Source: Magnolia sinica (Eukaryota > Streptophyta > Magnoliopsida > Magnoliales > Magnoliaceae). Taken from it: a DNA stretch of 64,000 nucleotides. The notes beneath the pieces were generated by a model, which was not told where the DNA came from, did not search any database, and was given only the letters and a program-made list of their open reading frames with translations. Position 1 is the first letter of the stretch, and each line of letters starts with the position of its first letter. A program made the translations under genes and the position numbers. The DNA is taken from positions 3,534,001 to 3,598,000 of the forward strand of contig NC_080577.1 of the NCBI RefSeq assembly GCF_029962835.1. Direction: 5' to 3'. Shown one piece after another: positions 33,449 to 45,441 of the stretch.

Positions 33449-36400
33449 ATCTTAAAGCGTTATTTTGTAATGGAAGCCGACAGTGTTTCATCCTTCAAGG
33501 TGATGAATCAGGACTTGATACGTCTTGATCGGTTCGATGGAATCAATTTTACAAGATGGCAAGACAAGTTAAAATTTTTCCTGACGGCGCTGAAGATCTA
33601 TTACATATTAGATCCAAATCTGCAAGCACTACCTGAAGCATCCGACAAATACACACCTGAACAGGTGACTACCCGCACCAAAAGAACCGAAGACGAACTC
33701 TTGTGTCGAGGACACATTCTGAACGCTTTCTCCGACCACCTGTATGATCTGTACCAACAGACGTCATCAACAAAGGAGATCTGGGCCACTCTAGAATTCA
33801 AATACAAGGTTGAAGAAGAAGATATCAACAAGTTTTTCATCGTCAGGTATTTTGACTTCATCATGGTAGATAATAAACCGCTGCTGCCCCAAATCCAAGA
33901 ACAACAGCTAATAGTAAACAAAATCAAAGTGATAAAAATCGATCTTCTTGAATCATTCCAAGTTGGGGCTATAATTGCCAAATTGCCACCGATGTGGAAA
34001 GACTAAAGAAAGAAGTTACTGCATAAAATTGAGGACTACACATTGGAATAAATTCAGAAACACATCATAATTGAGGAAGAATCCCGTAACCACGACAGAA
34101 AGAATGATAATGGGAATGCCTCGTCCAAGATACATGCAGTAGAGAATACTAATAACAAACATCTCGAGAAGGACATTCCCTGAAACCCAATAAAGGAAAA
34201 TTCAAGAAAAACACTGAAAAGAAAAACAGAAAGTTCAAAGGCCCATGCCATGTCTGTGAAAAAATCGAGTACTATGCTCGAGTATGTCAATATCACAAAT
34301 CTAAAAAAGAGGCAAGTGCAATAGAAGAAGGCAATATGTAGCTATGATCACTAAGGTGAATACCATCCAAGGCAAAGTTCCAGGGTGGTGGTATGATACT
34401 ACTGTTACAATAAATGTGTACTACGACAAATCAGCCTTCAAAACTTATGAGGAACTGACTGATGGTCAAGAAGTTCAAATGGGTAATGAATCCCGATCGA
34501 AGGTTGTCGGCAAAGGAACTGTCGAACTAATATTCACCTCTAGAAAGAAAGTGATTCTGACTAATGTACTGCACGTCCCAGACATGAGGCGAAACTTAGT
34601 TTCTGGTGATCTTCTGGGAAAACCAGGCATACGAGTGGTGTACGAGTCAGGTAAACTGATTCTGTCCAAGAATGAGAATTTTGTCGGAAAGGGATATGCT
34701 TGTAATGAGATGGTTAAGTTTTCTCTGGATGAAAGTAGTACTTCTGCGTATATAGTTGAATCTGCTGGACTGTGGCATGATAGGCTGGCCCATATAGGGT
34801 ATAGTACCTTGAAGTTCATGGCTAAGAATGATTTAATCTTATATATAGATAATGAAACCGATAAATGTGAAGTGTGCATAAGATAAAAAATGATGAAGAA
34901 AACTTTTTCAAGTATTGAAAGATCGTCTCAAGTATTGGATCTTGTGCATAGTGATATCTGTGAGTTAAATGGCATTCTTACTCATGGAGGTAAACGGTAC
35001 TTCATAACCTTTATAGATTATTGCTCTCTATATATATATGTATGTTTATCTGTTAAAGAGCAAAGATGAAGCATTAAACATGTTTAAAATATATAAAGCA
35101 GAAGTAGAGAATCAACTAAATAAGAAGGTAAAAATTCTCTGTAGCGATAGAAGAGGATAATACTTCTCCAATGAATTCGATAACTTCTGTGAAGAACATG
35201 GACTGATACATTAATGTACAACGCCATACACACATCAACAAAATAGAATAGCTGAAAGGAAGAATAGAATATTTATAGAAATGGTCAACACAATGCTGAT
35301 AAGAGCAAAGTTGTCACTAAGTCTATGGGGTGAAGCATTGCTTGCAGCATGCCATATAATAAACAGAATTTCATCTAAAAAAATATAAAATATCTCCATA
35401 TAAAATATGGAGAGGTAGAAAACCTAACCTAGGATATCTAAAAGTGTGAGGGTGTCTTGCGTATTGCAGAACCCCTGATCCAAAAAGAACTAAGTTAGGA
35501 CCAAGAGCTATTAAGTGCGCCTTCGTAGGGTATGCACAAAATAGTAAAGCTTATAGACTTCTAGACATAGAGTCTAATATAATAATAGAATCAAGAGATG
35601 TTGAGTTCTTTGATAACTCATTAACCTTGGAGTCAAAGGATAATGAAATTCAAACTCCCAATAGAGAATTATATAGCACAGCTCCACAAATAGTAGAAGC
35701 TCCTGTTGAACCTCGTAGGAGTCAAAGGACAAGAATAGAAAAGAGTCTAGGAGATGACTACATAGACTCACAACGCATCATTTTTCATCTTCTAGAATGA
35801 GATAGAGAAAATGTTATAAGAAAAATACCTATAGTGATGACTATAGAAGATGATCCTAAAATATATAAAGAGACTGTATTCTCTAAAGACTCGGCTTTCT
35901 TAAAAGAAGCTATAAATGATGAAATGGAATCCATATTGTCAAATTAAACATAGGAACTAGTAAACTTACCTCCAGGTTCTAGACCCATAGGTTGTAAGTG
36001 GGTATTTAGGAAGAAATATCACACTGATGGGACTATCCAAACCTTTAAAGCTCGACTAGTAGCTAAGAGTTTTAGACAAAAAGAAGGGATATATTACTTT
36101 GACACATACTATCCTGTAGTTACGATAACATCCATTAGGATATTATTTGTGCTAACTTCCATACATCATCTTTACATCCACCAAATGAATGTAAAAACCG
36201 CATTTCTGAATGGTAACCTCAATGAAGAGGTATACATGGAATAACCTGAAGGTTTTGTTCTACCAGGAAATCAAAATAAAGTATGTAGATTAGTCAAATC
36301 TTTGTATGGATTAAAACAAGCACCAAAACAGTGGCATGAGAAGTTTGATTCCAAAATACTATCTCATGGTTTCATGCATAATGTAGCTGGCAAATGCATA

Positions 36401-37865
36401 TATTCTAAAGTAGATTGTAGTTATATTGTTATTATTTGTCTGTATATTGATGACATGTTAATAATAAGTAATAAAATGGAAGGTGTGACTGAAACAAAGA
36501 TGTTTCTATCTTCCGTATTCAAAATGAAGGATCTTGGACAAGTTGATACCATCCTAGGTATCAAAGTTAAAAAATATTGTGGGGGTTATGCTTTGTGTCA
36601 ATCTCATTATATTAAAAAGATACTAAACAAAATTTAACCATCTAAATATAAAGGAAGCAAAAACTCCATTCGATCCAAGTATCAAGCTAAAAGAAAATAC
36701 TGGAAGAACAATTGCACAATTAGAATATGCGAGTGCTATAGGAAGTCTTATATATGCTATGCAATACACTAGACCTAATGTCGCATATGCTGTGAGTAAA
36801 CTTAGTAGGTTTACTAATAACCTCAATACTGAACACTGGAATGCAATCAGTAGAGTCCTTGGTTACTTAAAAGCAACCAAAGACTTATGATTATTTTATT
36901 TATAATTTCTTACCGTATTGGAAGGATATACCGATGTGAGCTAGATATCGAGTGCAAGGGACAACAAGTTTACTACAGGGTGGGTATTCACCCTAGGAGG
37001 TGCAGCTGTATCTTGGGGATCCAAGAAACAGACTTGCATAACGCATTCGACTATGAAGTCTGAATTTATAACATTGGCTGCAACAGGCAAAGAGGCTGAG
37101 TTGCTAAGGGATCTTCTATTAGAAATTTCTTTCTGTGTAAAGCCTATATCGACTGTGTCACTACATTGTGATAGTGAAGCCACATTAGCTAGAGCCTATA
37201 GCGGCACTTATAATGGTAAGTTTAGACATATCAGTCTTCGACATGATTATGTCAGACAATTAATTCGAGATGGAATCATTATTATTTCTTATGTGAAATT
37301 AAGCAATAACCTGGCAGATCCTTTCACTAAACCTCTACCGAGAGAGGCAGTAAAAACTACATCTAGAGGGATGCTGTTGAAACTCTTCAACCAAAGTTCC
37401 ATTAATGATGGTAATCCAACCTAAAGTCAGAAAATCTCTAATTTTGGGTTTAATGGGTAAGAACAAGTCACTGATATGTGGAAAGTTTTTAGCACTAAAT
37501 TATATAACATCATCCATAATAAATAAGTGTTAAGCGTTACGAAAGAGGGTTGAGTCTTAGAACTTTTAATGAAATCCAGTCTATAAGGACAAGTGTCTTA
37601 TAGTAACGGAGACACTGGAAGCTGAGCAAGATTATGGAAACTCTAACAAACACATAGCGAATACGTGTGTGATTTTTTCGACTCTGTTATTTAGGAATAA
37701 CTGGTTCAACGCTACGGTTACCAGTCATTTCGACAGAGTTTTGAGATACTTACACTAAGGAAATATTAAAATCAAAAGATATCTTTCTTTACGCATATAA
37801 GCTAATTATTCTGGCAGAATTGTTTAACCAAGAAAATATATGTTATAAAAAATCAAGTGGGAGAT
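33449..37865 (+). mobile_element. Copia element 1, decayed internal region (gag-pol)
   Basis: Fossil Ty1/copia interior. Gag starts at 33470 (RLDRFDGINFTRWQDKLKFF), followed by zinc-knuckle and protease regions, a GAG-pre-integrase stretch near 34,760-34,880, integrase core about 34,930-35,450, reverse transcriptase about 35,950-36,640 (YIDDML), and RNase H about 37,050-37,340. It ends in a polypurine tract at about 37,848-37,865. The element is broken, with on the order of ten or more disablements. LTR2-LTR3 divergence of about 7% suggests an insertion some millions of years old, more if the host is a slow-evolving tree. The leader between LTR2 and gag is only about 20 nt and has no TGG-type tRNA primer site. 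Confidence 0.88.
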
Positions 37866-39157
37866 TGTTGCAAAAATATTAATTTTTATAAAATATATTT
37901 TAATAATAAAAAATAATATATTATATATAAAGTTGTTTTGAAAAAATACTATTTTGTGGGTTTTTAGGAATAGTCCCACATGGGAAAGGGAAGAGAAGAA
38001 AAAATGGTTTAAAGGAAAACAGTGGAGTATTATAATATTTACTCACCTAATCCAAGGACTATGAACCTTGCGTGTTCAAGTGTGTAGCACTGGAACACCC
38101 GCGTGCGCGCTCACACTGGCGCTCGGACTCGGTCACGATCACGGGATCGGGATCGGGCTCGGTGCGAGGGCGTGGGCATGTGAGGCAGTGTGGCTGTAGA
38201 GGTGCTAGTGGCGCACTTTGCACTTCGCACGTCCGCATCGTGTCGCAGAGGGTCGCTCCTTCGCGACCTTGAGCGAACCGGAGCGAGACGTGTGCGAGTC
38301 GCGGTGCGACTAAGTGGCTAAGACGGGTGACTGGTTGGCAGAGAGACTAGAGGACTGGGAGAGATATCCCTCAGTATATATAGAGGGACTGAAAAGAGCT
38401 GTTGTAACAGAAACTGTAACAGCTGTGCCATTAGTGCAGAGACCAGCTGTAACTGCTGCATGGCTAGCCCAACAGCTAGAAAACGGCTAGCTGCTGTCTC
38501 ACAACAGTCAGCATGCAGCAGATTAATGGCCATGCACAACAGTAAAAAACGGCCATAAAATGGCTAGTTTTCCAACAGCCAGAAATGGCTTAATGAAATT
38601 TATGTCTCTGGACCATAACCCCCTAGCCACCATAGCCTATAAAAGGAGGGTCTGGATGGGTTTCCAAACCATCTCTCAACCCACTCCAACAAACCCATAC
38701 GAATTGAGACACAGCTCACTACTTCTCTCCAATACTCTAGTGGTTCCAGCAAGACAGCAAGGGTTGAACCTTTGCTAGAAGAACAGACCAACGGTGTGGT
38801 CTAGAACGGTTCATCTGAACCAGTGGTTGAAGAACTGACCAGTGCAGTGGTCTAAATCAAAAGGAATTTCTTCTCTTTCTTTCTTATTGGAGATTTTTTC
38901 TATATTGTATTTCTGCCAAATAGTGTATACAAGAGTTCCATTTGGTGAGCCTTCGTGTTTGCTGAACGCAGACTCACACCAAGCTCGTCGTATCCTAGAA
39001 GCGATTTGCCCGTAACCTATCAGTATACTCAATCCATTTGAATAAGGGCAAATAACGCTTTAAGGACAGTATTTTCAGACGTGCTTCAGTCTGTCCTTAT
39101 TCAAGCTAATTATACTTTTCGGTTTCCATATTATACAGAAATTGTATAATCTCAACA
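37866..39157 (+). mobile_element. LTR3, 3' LTR of copia element 1 (1.29 kb)
   Basis: TGTTGC...CTCAACA, followed by TGATA (39158-39162). This matches the TGATA before LTR1 and not the bases before LTR2 (AGGAT). Confidence 0.9.
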
Positions 39158-39215
39158 TGATATACAACAAATCATTAAGGTGGCCCCCACGGTTAGGCTA
39201 ACACCTAATCCACTT
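39158..39215. repeat. Right end of the split hairpin module
   Basis: 'tgatatacaacaaatcatt' and then 'ggtggcccccac' continue the module that stops at 20,349. See that entry. Confidence 0.75.
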
Positions 39216-40284
39216 CAGTGCGTTTGCACACATGCACCATACACATGGCAAACATGCACCTATGGGACGCCGATTTCCTGTGCCCCGGCCACGGATAGTT
39301 CCTGTGGCTGGAAGCTATGTGACGCCCACAGAGATGACCGTCACAGCTCCAACTCCGCTACGTACCTTCATCAGTTTCTAAAGGGCGCAACTAGACAGGA
39401 ATCTAAAAATTAACCGGAAGTTTTATTTGAGGATGATATTTCTGTACTCAGTGTTTTGTGTGGTGTGACCCACCTTAGTTTTGGATATGCTTGATTTTTG
39501 AATTCATGTCTACTGTGACTTTTAGAAACTGATGGACGGAGTAGATTTGTCACAAGCATCTATATTCCCACACAGCTTCCGACTACAGGAACAGGAGCTA
39601 CTTGCTATGCTATGACACGGTGCAGCCCAAAAATGATTACACAGCTTCTGGTGGCCGCCGCGGCACAGACAATTCTGATCCGTAGGTGCGGACGGGGATG
39701 GCTTACTGACACTGCCAGGAGCTACTTGCTATGCTATGACACGGTGTAGCCCAAAAATGAGGCAGATTCAAATATGATGTAGACCACACCGCGTAAAACA
39801 GTGGTGACTGAACACCCATCATTTTAAAAAAAATAAAAAAATAAAAAATAAAAAAATCTCCCATCATTAAAAACTTTTTACAACTCACTGTAATGCTTAT
39901 TTTCCATCCAACCTGTTGATTAGGTCAAGGAGACCTAGATAAAAGCAAAATACAAATGTCAGCTTAAGAAATAAAAAACTTTTATGGGCCCCAGAAGTTT
40001 TTAATGGTAGGCATTCATCAACAATGTTTGCTGTAGTGTGGTCCATCTGATATTTTGATCTGCCTCTTTTTTGAGCTCATGGTCTAAAACTAGTTAGTAA
40101 AATGGATGGGCAGCATGGATATAACGCATATCACGATGGGTTCACTGAGCACCGTCAGCATAGAGTGGACAGCTAATCCACATCCCATAATTAAACATTT
40201 AAAAAGGACTATCCCATTAGACAGGTGGTAATGAAAATAAACGTGTAGGGGCGCTCCCCTGCCAAAACAGGGAGCTTTATTTGG
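39216..40284. repeat. Module copies and direct repeats
   Basis: Contains a right half-module at about 39,420-39,570 and a further diverged module at about 39,755-40,190 ('gaccacaccgcg...gggccccagaag...cagcatggatataacgc'). A ~44-bp direct repeat, beginning 'ggagctacttgctatgctat', lies at about 39,591 and again at 39,717. No gene. Confidence 0.6.
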
Positions 40285-40292
40285 CTCGAGGG

Positions 40293-40846
40293 CAGAGGTG
40301 GCTCAAAGGGGCAGGCAGGTGAGGGAATCGCCTAAGGCTCCCTAATTATGAAGGCCCTATATTGTAGCAAAATTAAAAAAAATTAATTATGAAGGTCTTA
40401 TATTATAGTAAAATTAAAATTAAAAAGAAAAAAAAACTTAAATTTTTTGAAATAAAACTTATTGAAAGGCTTACAACATAGGAACATCTAAAAATTAGTT
40501 TACAAATTTGAAATTGAAAATAAAAAACAAATCCTAGAAACTAGCACTATCAATAATAACAGTGTAACTCTATTGTTTCTTTTCAAAATAATAGCATCAT
40601 TCCCAATAAATTCTTCTCCAAAAACTTAGGACCACAACTACCTACTTTATTGCTAATTAAGTCTTCAAAAAATTAAATTCTAACGTCATTTTTCTAAATT
40701 AAATTCTAACTTCATTTTGCATCTAAAAAGGCAAGAAGCAAATTTATGGTTTAATTTCGAATTTATTAAATTTTTTTATTTTTTAAACTAAAAAGCCTCA
40801 TTTTTATGACTTGCCTAAGGCCCCCAAAAATGTTGAGCTGCCCTTG
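40293..40846. mobile_element. Non-autonomous hAT element with 8-bp target duplication
   Basis: Inverted ends CAGAGGTGGCTCAA and the complement of CAAGGGCAGCTCAA (10 of 14 match), flanked by perfect 8-bp direct repeats CTCGAGGG at 40285-40292 and 40847-40854. CAG-type ends with an 8-bp duplication are diagnostic of hAT. Both ends also carry a 'gcctaaggc(t/c)cc' subterminal block. The 554-bp AT-rich interior has no transposase. Confidence 0.85.
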
Positions 40847-40854
40847 CTCGAGGG

Positions 40855-41914
40855 GCACCCAGGGTGCCACCGGCCATGTGGTGGCTCCCTGCCTTTTTGG
40901 AAGGGGAAGATGCAATGTATGTGAAGTCCCTCTTTTGAGATATGTAATCATGTGGAGAACCAAAAAGACTCTAGTACCCTCTCTTATCCCATTCCCCTCT
41001 CATTTCAACTATTGCAGGGCATGCAGAGAATCCCATAAAATATAAAAGCCTCCACAACATCCTTTGAACTCTTCTTCTAATCCATCACATCCCTTTACCA
41101 AGGAGAGTGACAGTAGCATGAAAGAGTCTAACTTAAGTCTAGCCTAATCTAACTACGTCCCTAACCTCTTGAGCCACTCAAGCCTTAATTCAAGCTTGAT
41201 CTAATTCTTGTGATACTACCGTCGAACCCTAACATGATTTACTTGAGTCTTGGATGTAGATCATTTTTCAGATAATGCTCTGGATTTATTTGGAAAAATT
41301 GATGGACAATGTATATTTAACAAAAAAATTATGGTGGGACCCAGAAAGTTACACATGTTAAAAGTTTGTGTTGTGTGGTTAGCAATCTATTTGCGAGAGA
41401 GCTCGAGTCATTGGAAATGACGTGGACTAATGAGAAGTTGATGACTCGGACCAATGAGAAGTGACCGCATTGGAATTTCATGTGCCGTCAACACACGCGA
41501 TCCATGCTCTTGTTATTATAAAATTTTTTTTTTCACAATGTGCCCTTGGACCTTCTTTTATATTTCTGTAACTTCTTTTATCATTACTCCCCTTCAAACC
41601 CCTCAAGCATGTTCCAATTGATTGAGCAAGAAGATGTTTAGCCACTAGTGAAGGATCTCGGCATCCCCCACCAACCATGATTCAACAAAGTACAATTTGG
41701 AATCCAGCAATGATGTTAGATTCTCTTCTTAGCTTTAATTATGGCATTTTGCTCTTCAAGCTCTTCTCATTTGCAGACAAGTGCAACCGACTTTTCGTGG
41801 GTGCTCGAAGTTTGAGAGTTGTTGTTCATGGTTTTGCGATGTTGGTTCTCTCTTTGGGAATGGCTGGATCGTGCTCTAACGCAGGGAAGGACGTGTTGAG
41901 GTCGAGCGCCGTCT
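40855..41914. other. Intergenic
   Basis: Beside the hAT element an older palindrome is visible ('ccctgccaaaacagggagct' at 40,258 and 'gtggctccctgcc' near 40,881). 41,480-41,900 has an open stretch without recognisable similarity. No gene can be supported. Confidence 0.45.
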
Positions 41915-42430
41915 TCTTAAGGGGGATAACTACTTTAAATCCATGGAGCTTCTCTTAACTCCTTATGGAGATATCTCAAATCCAAGAGAAAAATAAAAAA
42001 ATAGAAATAATTTTCTAAAAATTCAAAATAAATTAATTGCTAATTAAAAATGAGTTTGCAACCCCTTAAATAGTGATACATAGGCTACGAAGAAGTTTTA
42101 GAATCAAACTACAACTAAAACTCCCTAAAATCGTGACTTACTAGTAAACATACTATTTTATAGATGGCCATGGTTTCCACTAGACCTCATGGTTTTCAGC
42201 CAAAAATAGTAAGCGTCCTATTTGGACTAACCACTTCGTTCTCCTAATTTTTAAAAGAAATTTTCGTGTTGTACACAACTCCTAAAGCTAGGTAACTGCA
42301 TCGAATAATTAACTCCGGTTTACGAGATATGCCTGTTTTAAGCTTATGATGGTCCGGATCACTCCCGCCTCCAATCGGGCCTTCTCTGGTCCATCTAGGC
42401 TGTGAAATTGTCCAAGACCAGCTCTACATC
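41915..42430 (-). repeat. Repeat family G, copy 2
   Basis: Reverse-strand relative of 29,185-29,915 (blocks 'gggataactactttaaatcc', 'tagtaagcgtcctatttgga', 'acaactcctaaagctagg', 'atggtccggatcactcc'). It ends about 180 bp upstream of the LRK10L start codon at 42,614, so it probably supplies part of that gene's promoter region. Confidence 0.6.
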
Positions 42431-42613
42431 AAGCTCACGCAGGGCTTGGGCTGGACTATTCTGTCACGGGTCTAGTCCCGGTTTGGTCATATTTTAAAGG
42501 ATATGAGGCGGGTTCGAAGCAGCTTCTCCCGGACCTAAACTGCCTGTTGACACCCCAAGAGAGGAGGTTCTCACATGTCAGTGCTGGGTTTCTCTCTCAA
42601 AAAAATCAAGAAA

Positions 42614-45441
42614 ATGAAGAGAAACGTTGCAGCAGAGGTGGTGTCCGTTCTTCTCCTCTTCTTTCTAGCTTCCTTAGCTAAGGTAGAAATATATAGCTAC
42701 CCTTCTCGATGTGGAGATGGAGATGTCATCACCATCAAATACCCTTTCCGTTTCAAAGACGATCCTCAGGGACAAGGCAATCCTCGATATGAACTCGGAT
42801 GCGAAGCCAATCGTACCATTCTACTATTGGATTCCAAGGTATTCTATGTCAAAGCGATTTCGTACGAGAACAAAACAATTCGAATCGTCGAACCGGGTCT
42901 AAGTGACAACAACTGTTCTTCTCTGCCTCGCAATCCATTCCTAGATCCTGACAAGTTGGTGAAATATCCGTACTACTGGTCTAGAAAGCGGCTTCTTGTA
43001 TTTTTGAAATGTCAGAATTCGGTGGATGATAGTTGGTATATCGATGCCAGCCCTTGCACCAACGGTTCGGATTTTTCATCCTCGTCCTGGCAAGGCCATA
43101 CTTATGTTCGCTTGCAATATGGTTCGTCAATTGGGAAACTGCCTGTTCCCTGCAATCCTATTGCGATGATTCCGACGGATCTGCGGGAAGATATCAACCG
43201 TTCGATAATTGACATCCACATGGAGTTGATGATGGGGTTTGAGATTGCATGGTCAAAACCCCTGAATTGCAACGAAGACCCCTTTTGTGCGGAGACACAA
43301 TCCGGTAAGTTTTTTATTTTTATCTCTTGAGATTTTTCAACACAACCCCAGGAATATTTCATCTCTGCCACCATCATCATATTTTTACATATGCTGACCT
43401 TTATATTTTTTTGCATACTCAAACCATTTATATTTTTAATGTTCAATAAAAGTTGGAATATTTGTTAAATTAGCTATCAGTCGTTCAAATTCCACATGAA
43501 AAAACAGAATCCAAAGACAGTCTAGTTTGATTATTTGATCCAGTTCCATCTGACGAATGGGTAGCCACTGATGTATTAAGCCGCATCCAGTAACCCATTT
43601 TAAAAGGGTCCAAAACACTTAAATGTTTTTTATTTTTATTTTATTTTTTAATTTCCATGACACTGTATTTGGTTTCCATACTAAATTCAAGTTGTTGTTT
43701 ATATGGATTCAGGTCCGCCTACAGGTTTTAATCCAACCATACGAAGAACAACACCCAGTAAGGCCTTCAAACGCACCCTTCAATTTTTCTTCCAAGTGGT
43801 ATTGATAAAATGCTAGCTGCCTGCATAACAGCTACCAAATAGGGCCTTGTTCCCACTATTTAAAAGCATCTACTTTAGAGATTTGGGTCAATCGCTAATC
43901 AATCATATCATACTTGTATGTGAAAATAGACGGTTTGAAAATTTTCAACAGTCTAAATTCAACGTACACGTGTGGCTTATTTGAAGAATATTTCACCCTA
44001 GTTTTTCTTATATGGCGTGTTACAGAATGCGCCAACTGATCTATGGTGGGAACCAATCCCAAGTTGGTAGAAGTAAGGTGGAGCACGAGTTCTATCAAAA
44101 CCCCTTCCATGACCTAGATATGCTCATCTCTTTCTTTTTTGACTATTGTGTTTTATCTGTAATTTCTGTGACAGGATTTGGTCCAATCATCGTAGGTAAG
44201 AGCTTCTATTATCTACAAGAATACGCTAAAAAAAGGTTCTTTAATTTCATGAGTTGTGTGAGGATTGTAGAAATTCCCTTGCTATCTATCATCCATTGGG
44301 ATTTTGAAACTAACCATAATTCCATGTGTTGTATGTGATTTTAACACGGTTTGAAATGAACTTCTCCCTTGCAGGAAGTACCATGGCAGTGAGAGTTTTC
44401 TGTGGGATAATATTTATGTTTGCAGCTTTGATCTATAAACTCCAAAGGAGACGCTTAGCATTGGATGATAGAATTGAAGAATTCTTACGCGATTATAAGA
44501 GCATCACGCCCACAAGGTACTCTTATTCGGATGTTAAGAAGATAACTAGCGGTTTCAAAGAAAAGCTAGGGCAAGGCGGCTTTGGCTCGGTCTTTAAAGG
44601 AAAGCTCGTAAATGGTCATCTTGTCGCGGTAAAGATGTTAGAGAAATCTAAAGGCAATGGACAAGATTTCATCAATGAAGTCGCTACCATAGGAATGATC
44701 CACCATATCAATGTGGTGCAACTGATTGGATTCTGCTCCAATAGATCGAAAAGGGCTCTTATCTATGACTTCATGCCCAATGGGTCTCTTGATAAGTATA
44801 TCTTCTCTCAAGAAGATAAAAGTAGCCCTTTGAGTTGGGAGAAAATGTACAAGATTGCATTAGGCGTGGCACATGGGATTGAGTATCTTCATCGAGGTTG
44901 TGCAATGAAAATTCTACATTTTGATATCAAGCCTCATAACATTCTTCTCGATGAGAACTTCATTCCAAAAATTTCAGATTTTGGACTGGCAAAGTTCTAT
45001 CCAACAGAAAAGAGTATTGTGTCGGTCACTGCTGCAAGAGGTACAGTTGGATACATGGCCCCTGAATTATTCTATAGAAACATTGGAGGTGTCTCATACA
45101 AGTCTGATGTTTATAGTTACGGTATGTTGTTGATGGAGATGGCTGGGAGAAGGAAGAACATAGATGCAATGGTAGAAAATTTGAGCCAAATTTACTTCCC
45201 GTCATGGATTTACGATCAGCTCAGTGGTGGAGGGGAAATGGAAATGGGGAGTGCCATGTATGATGAGAAGGAAATGGCAAAGAAACTTGCTATAGTTGGA
45301 CTATGGTGCATACAAATGAAGCCTATTGATCGTCCTTCGATGAGCAGAGTTGTAGGGATGCTAGAAGGGGCTCTCGATCTTCTCCAAATCCCGCCCAAGC
45401 CTTTTCTATCTCCACCAGTCCACTCAAGATCATGCAATTAG
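42614..45441 (+). CDS. LRK10-like (LRK10L) receptor kinase, complete, three exons
   Basis: Exons 42614-43304, 44175-44195 and 44375-45441, GT-AG, phase 1 at both junctions, giving 592 residues. ATG at 42614 is preferred over the upstream in-frame ATG at 42575 because a clean signal peptide then starts at once ([20 protein letters not shown]). GUB_WAK-type ectodomain: [15 protein letters not shown]...[10 protein letters not shown]. The 21-bp exon and start of exon 3 encode the membrane span ([20 protein letters not shown]). Kinase: GQGGFG ~304, AVK lysine ~324, HFDIKPHN with Asp ~421, DFG ~439. The loop is non-RD (HFD). The ectodomain has a shorter cysteine-rich WAK_assoc end than the paralogue at 9,066-12,137. 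No lesion seen. The 3' end and flank were copied to 53,159. Confidence 0.92.
43305..44174. other. Intron 1 of the second LRK10L gene
   Basis: 870 bp of AT-rich DNA separating ectodomain and juxtamembrane exons. No mobile element with clear ends is seen. Confidence 0.75.

Noticed and set aside
32148-39157. Treating copia element 1 as a self-contained insertion with its own target duplication
   Set aside because: The bases before LTR2 (AGGAT) do not match those after LTR3 (TGATA); the matching TGATA is before LTR1.
41677-41958. 93-codon open frame upstream of the second kinase
   Set aside because: No recognisable domain; its 3' end runs into repeat family G.
42575-42613. Upstream in-frame ATG of the second kinase
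   Set aside because: It would put 13 mostly polar or basic residues before the signal peptide; the ATG at 42614 gives a normal signal peptide.
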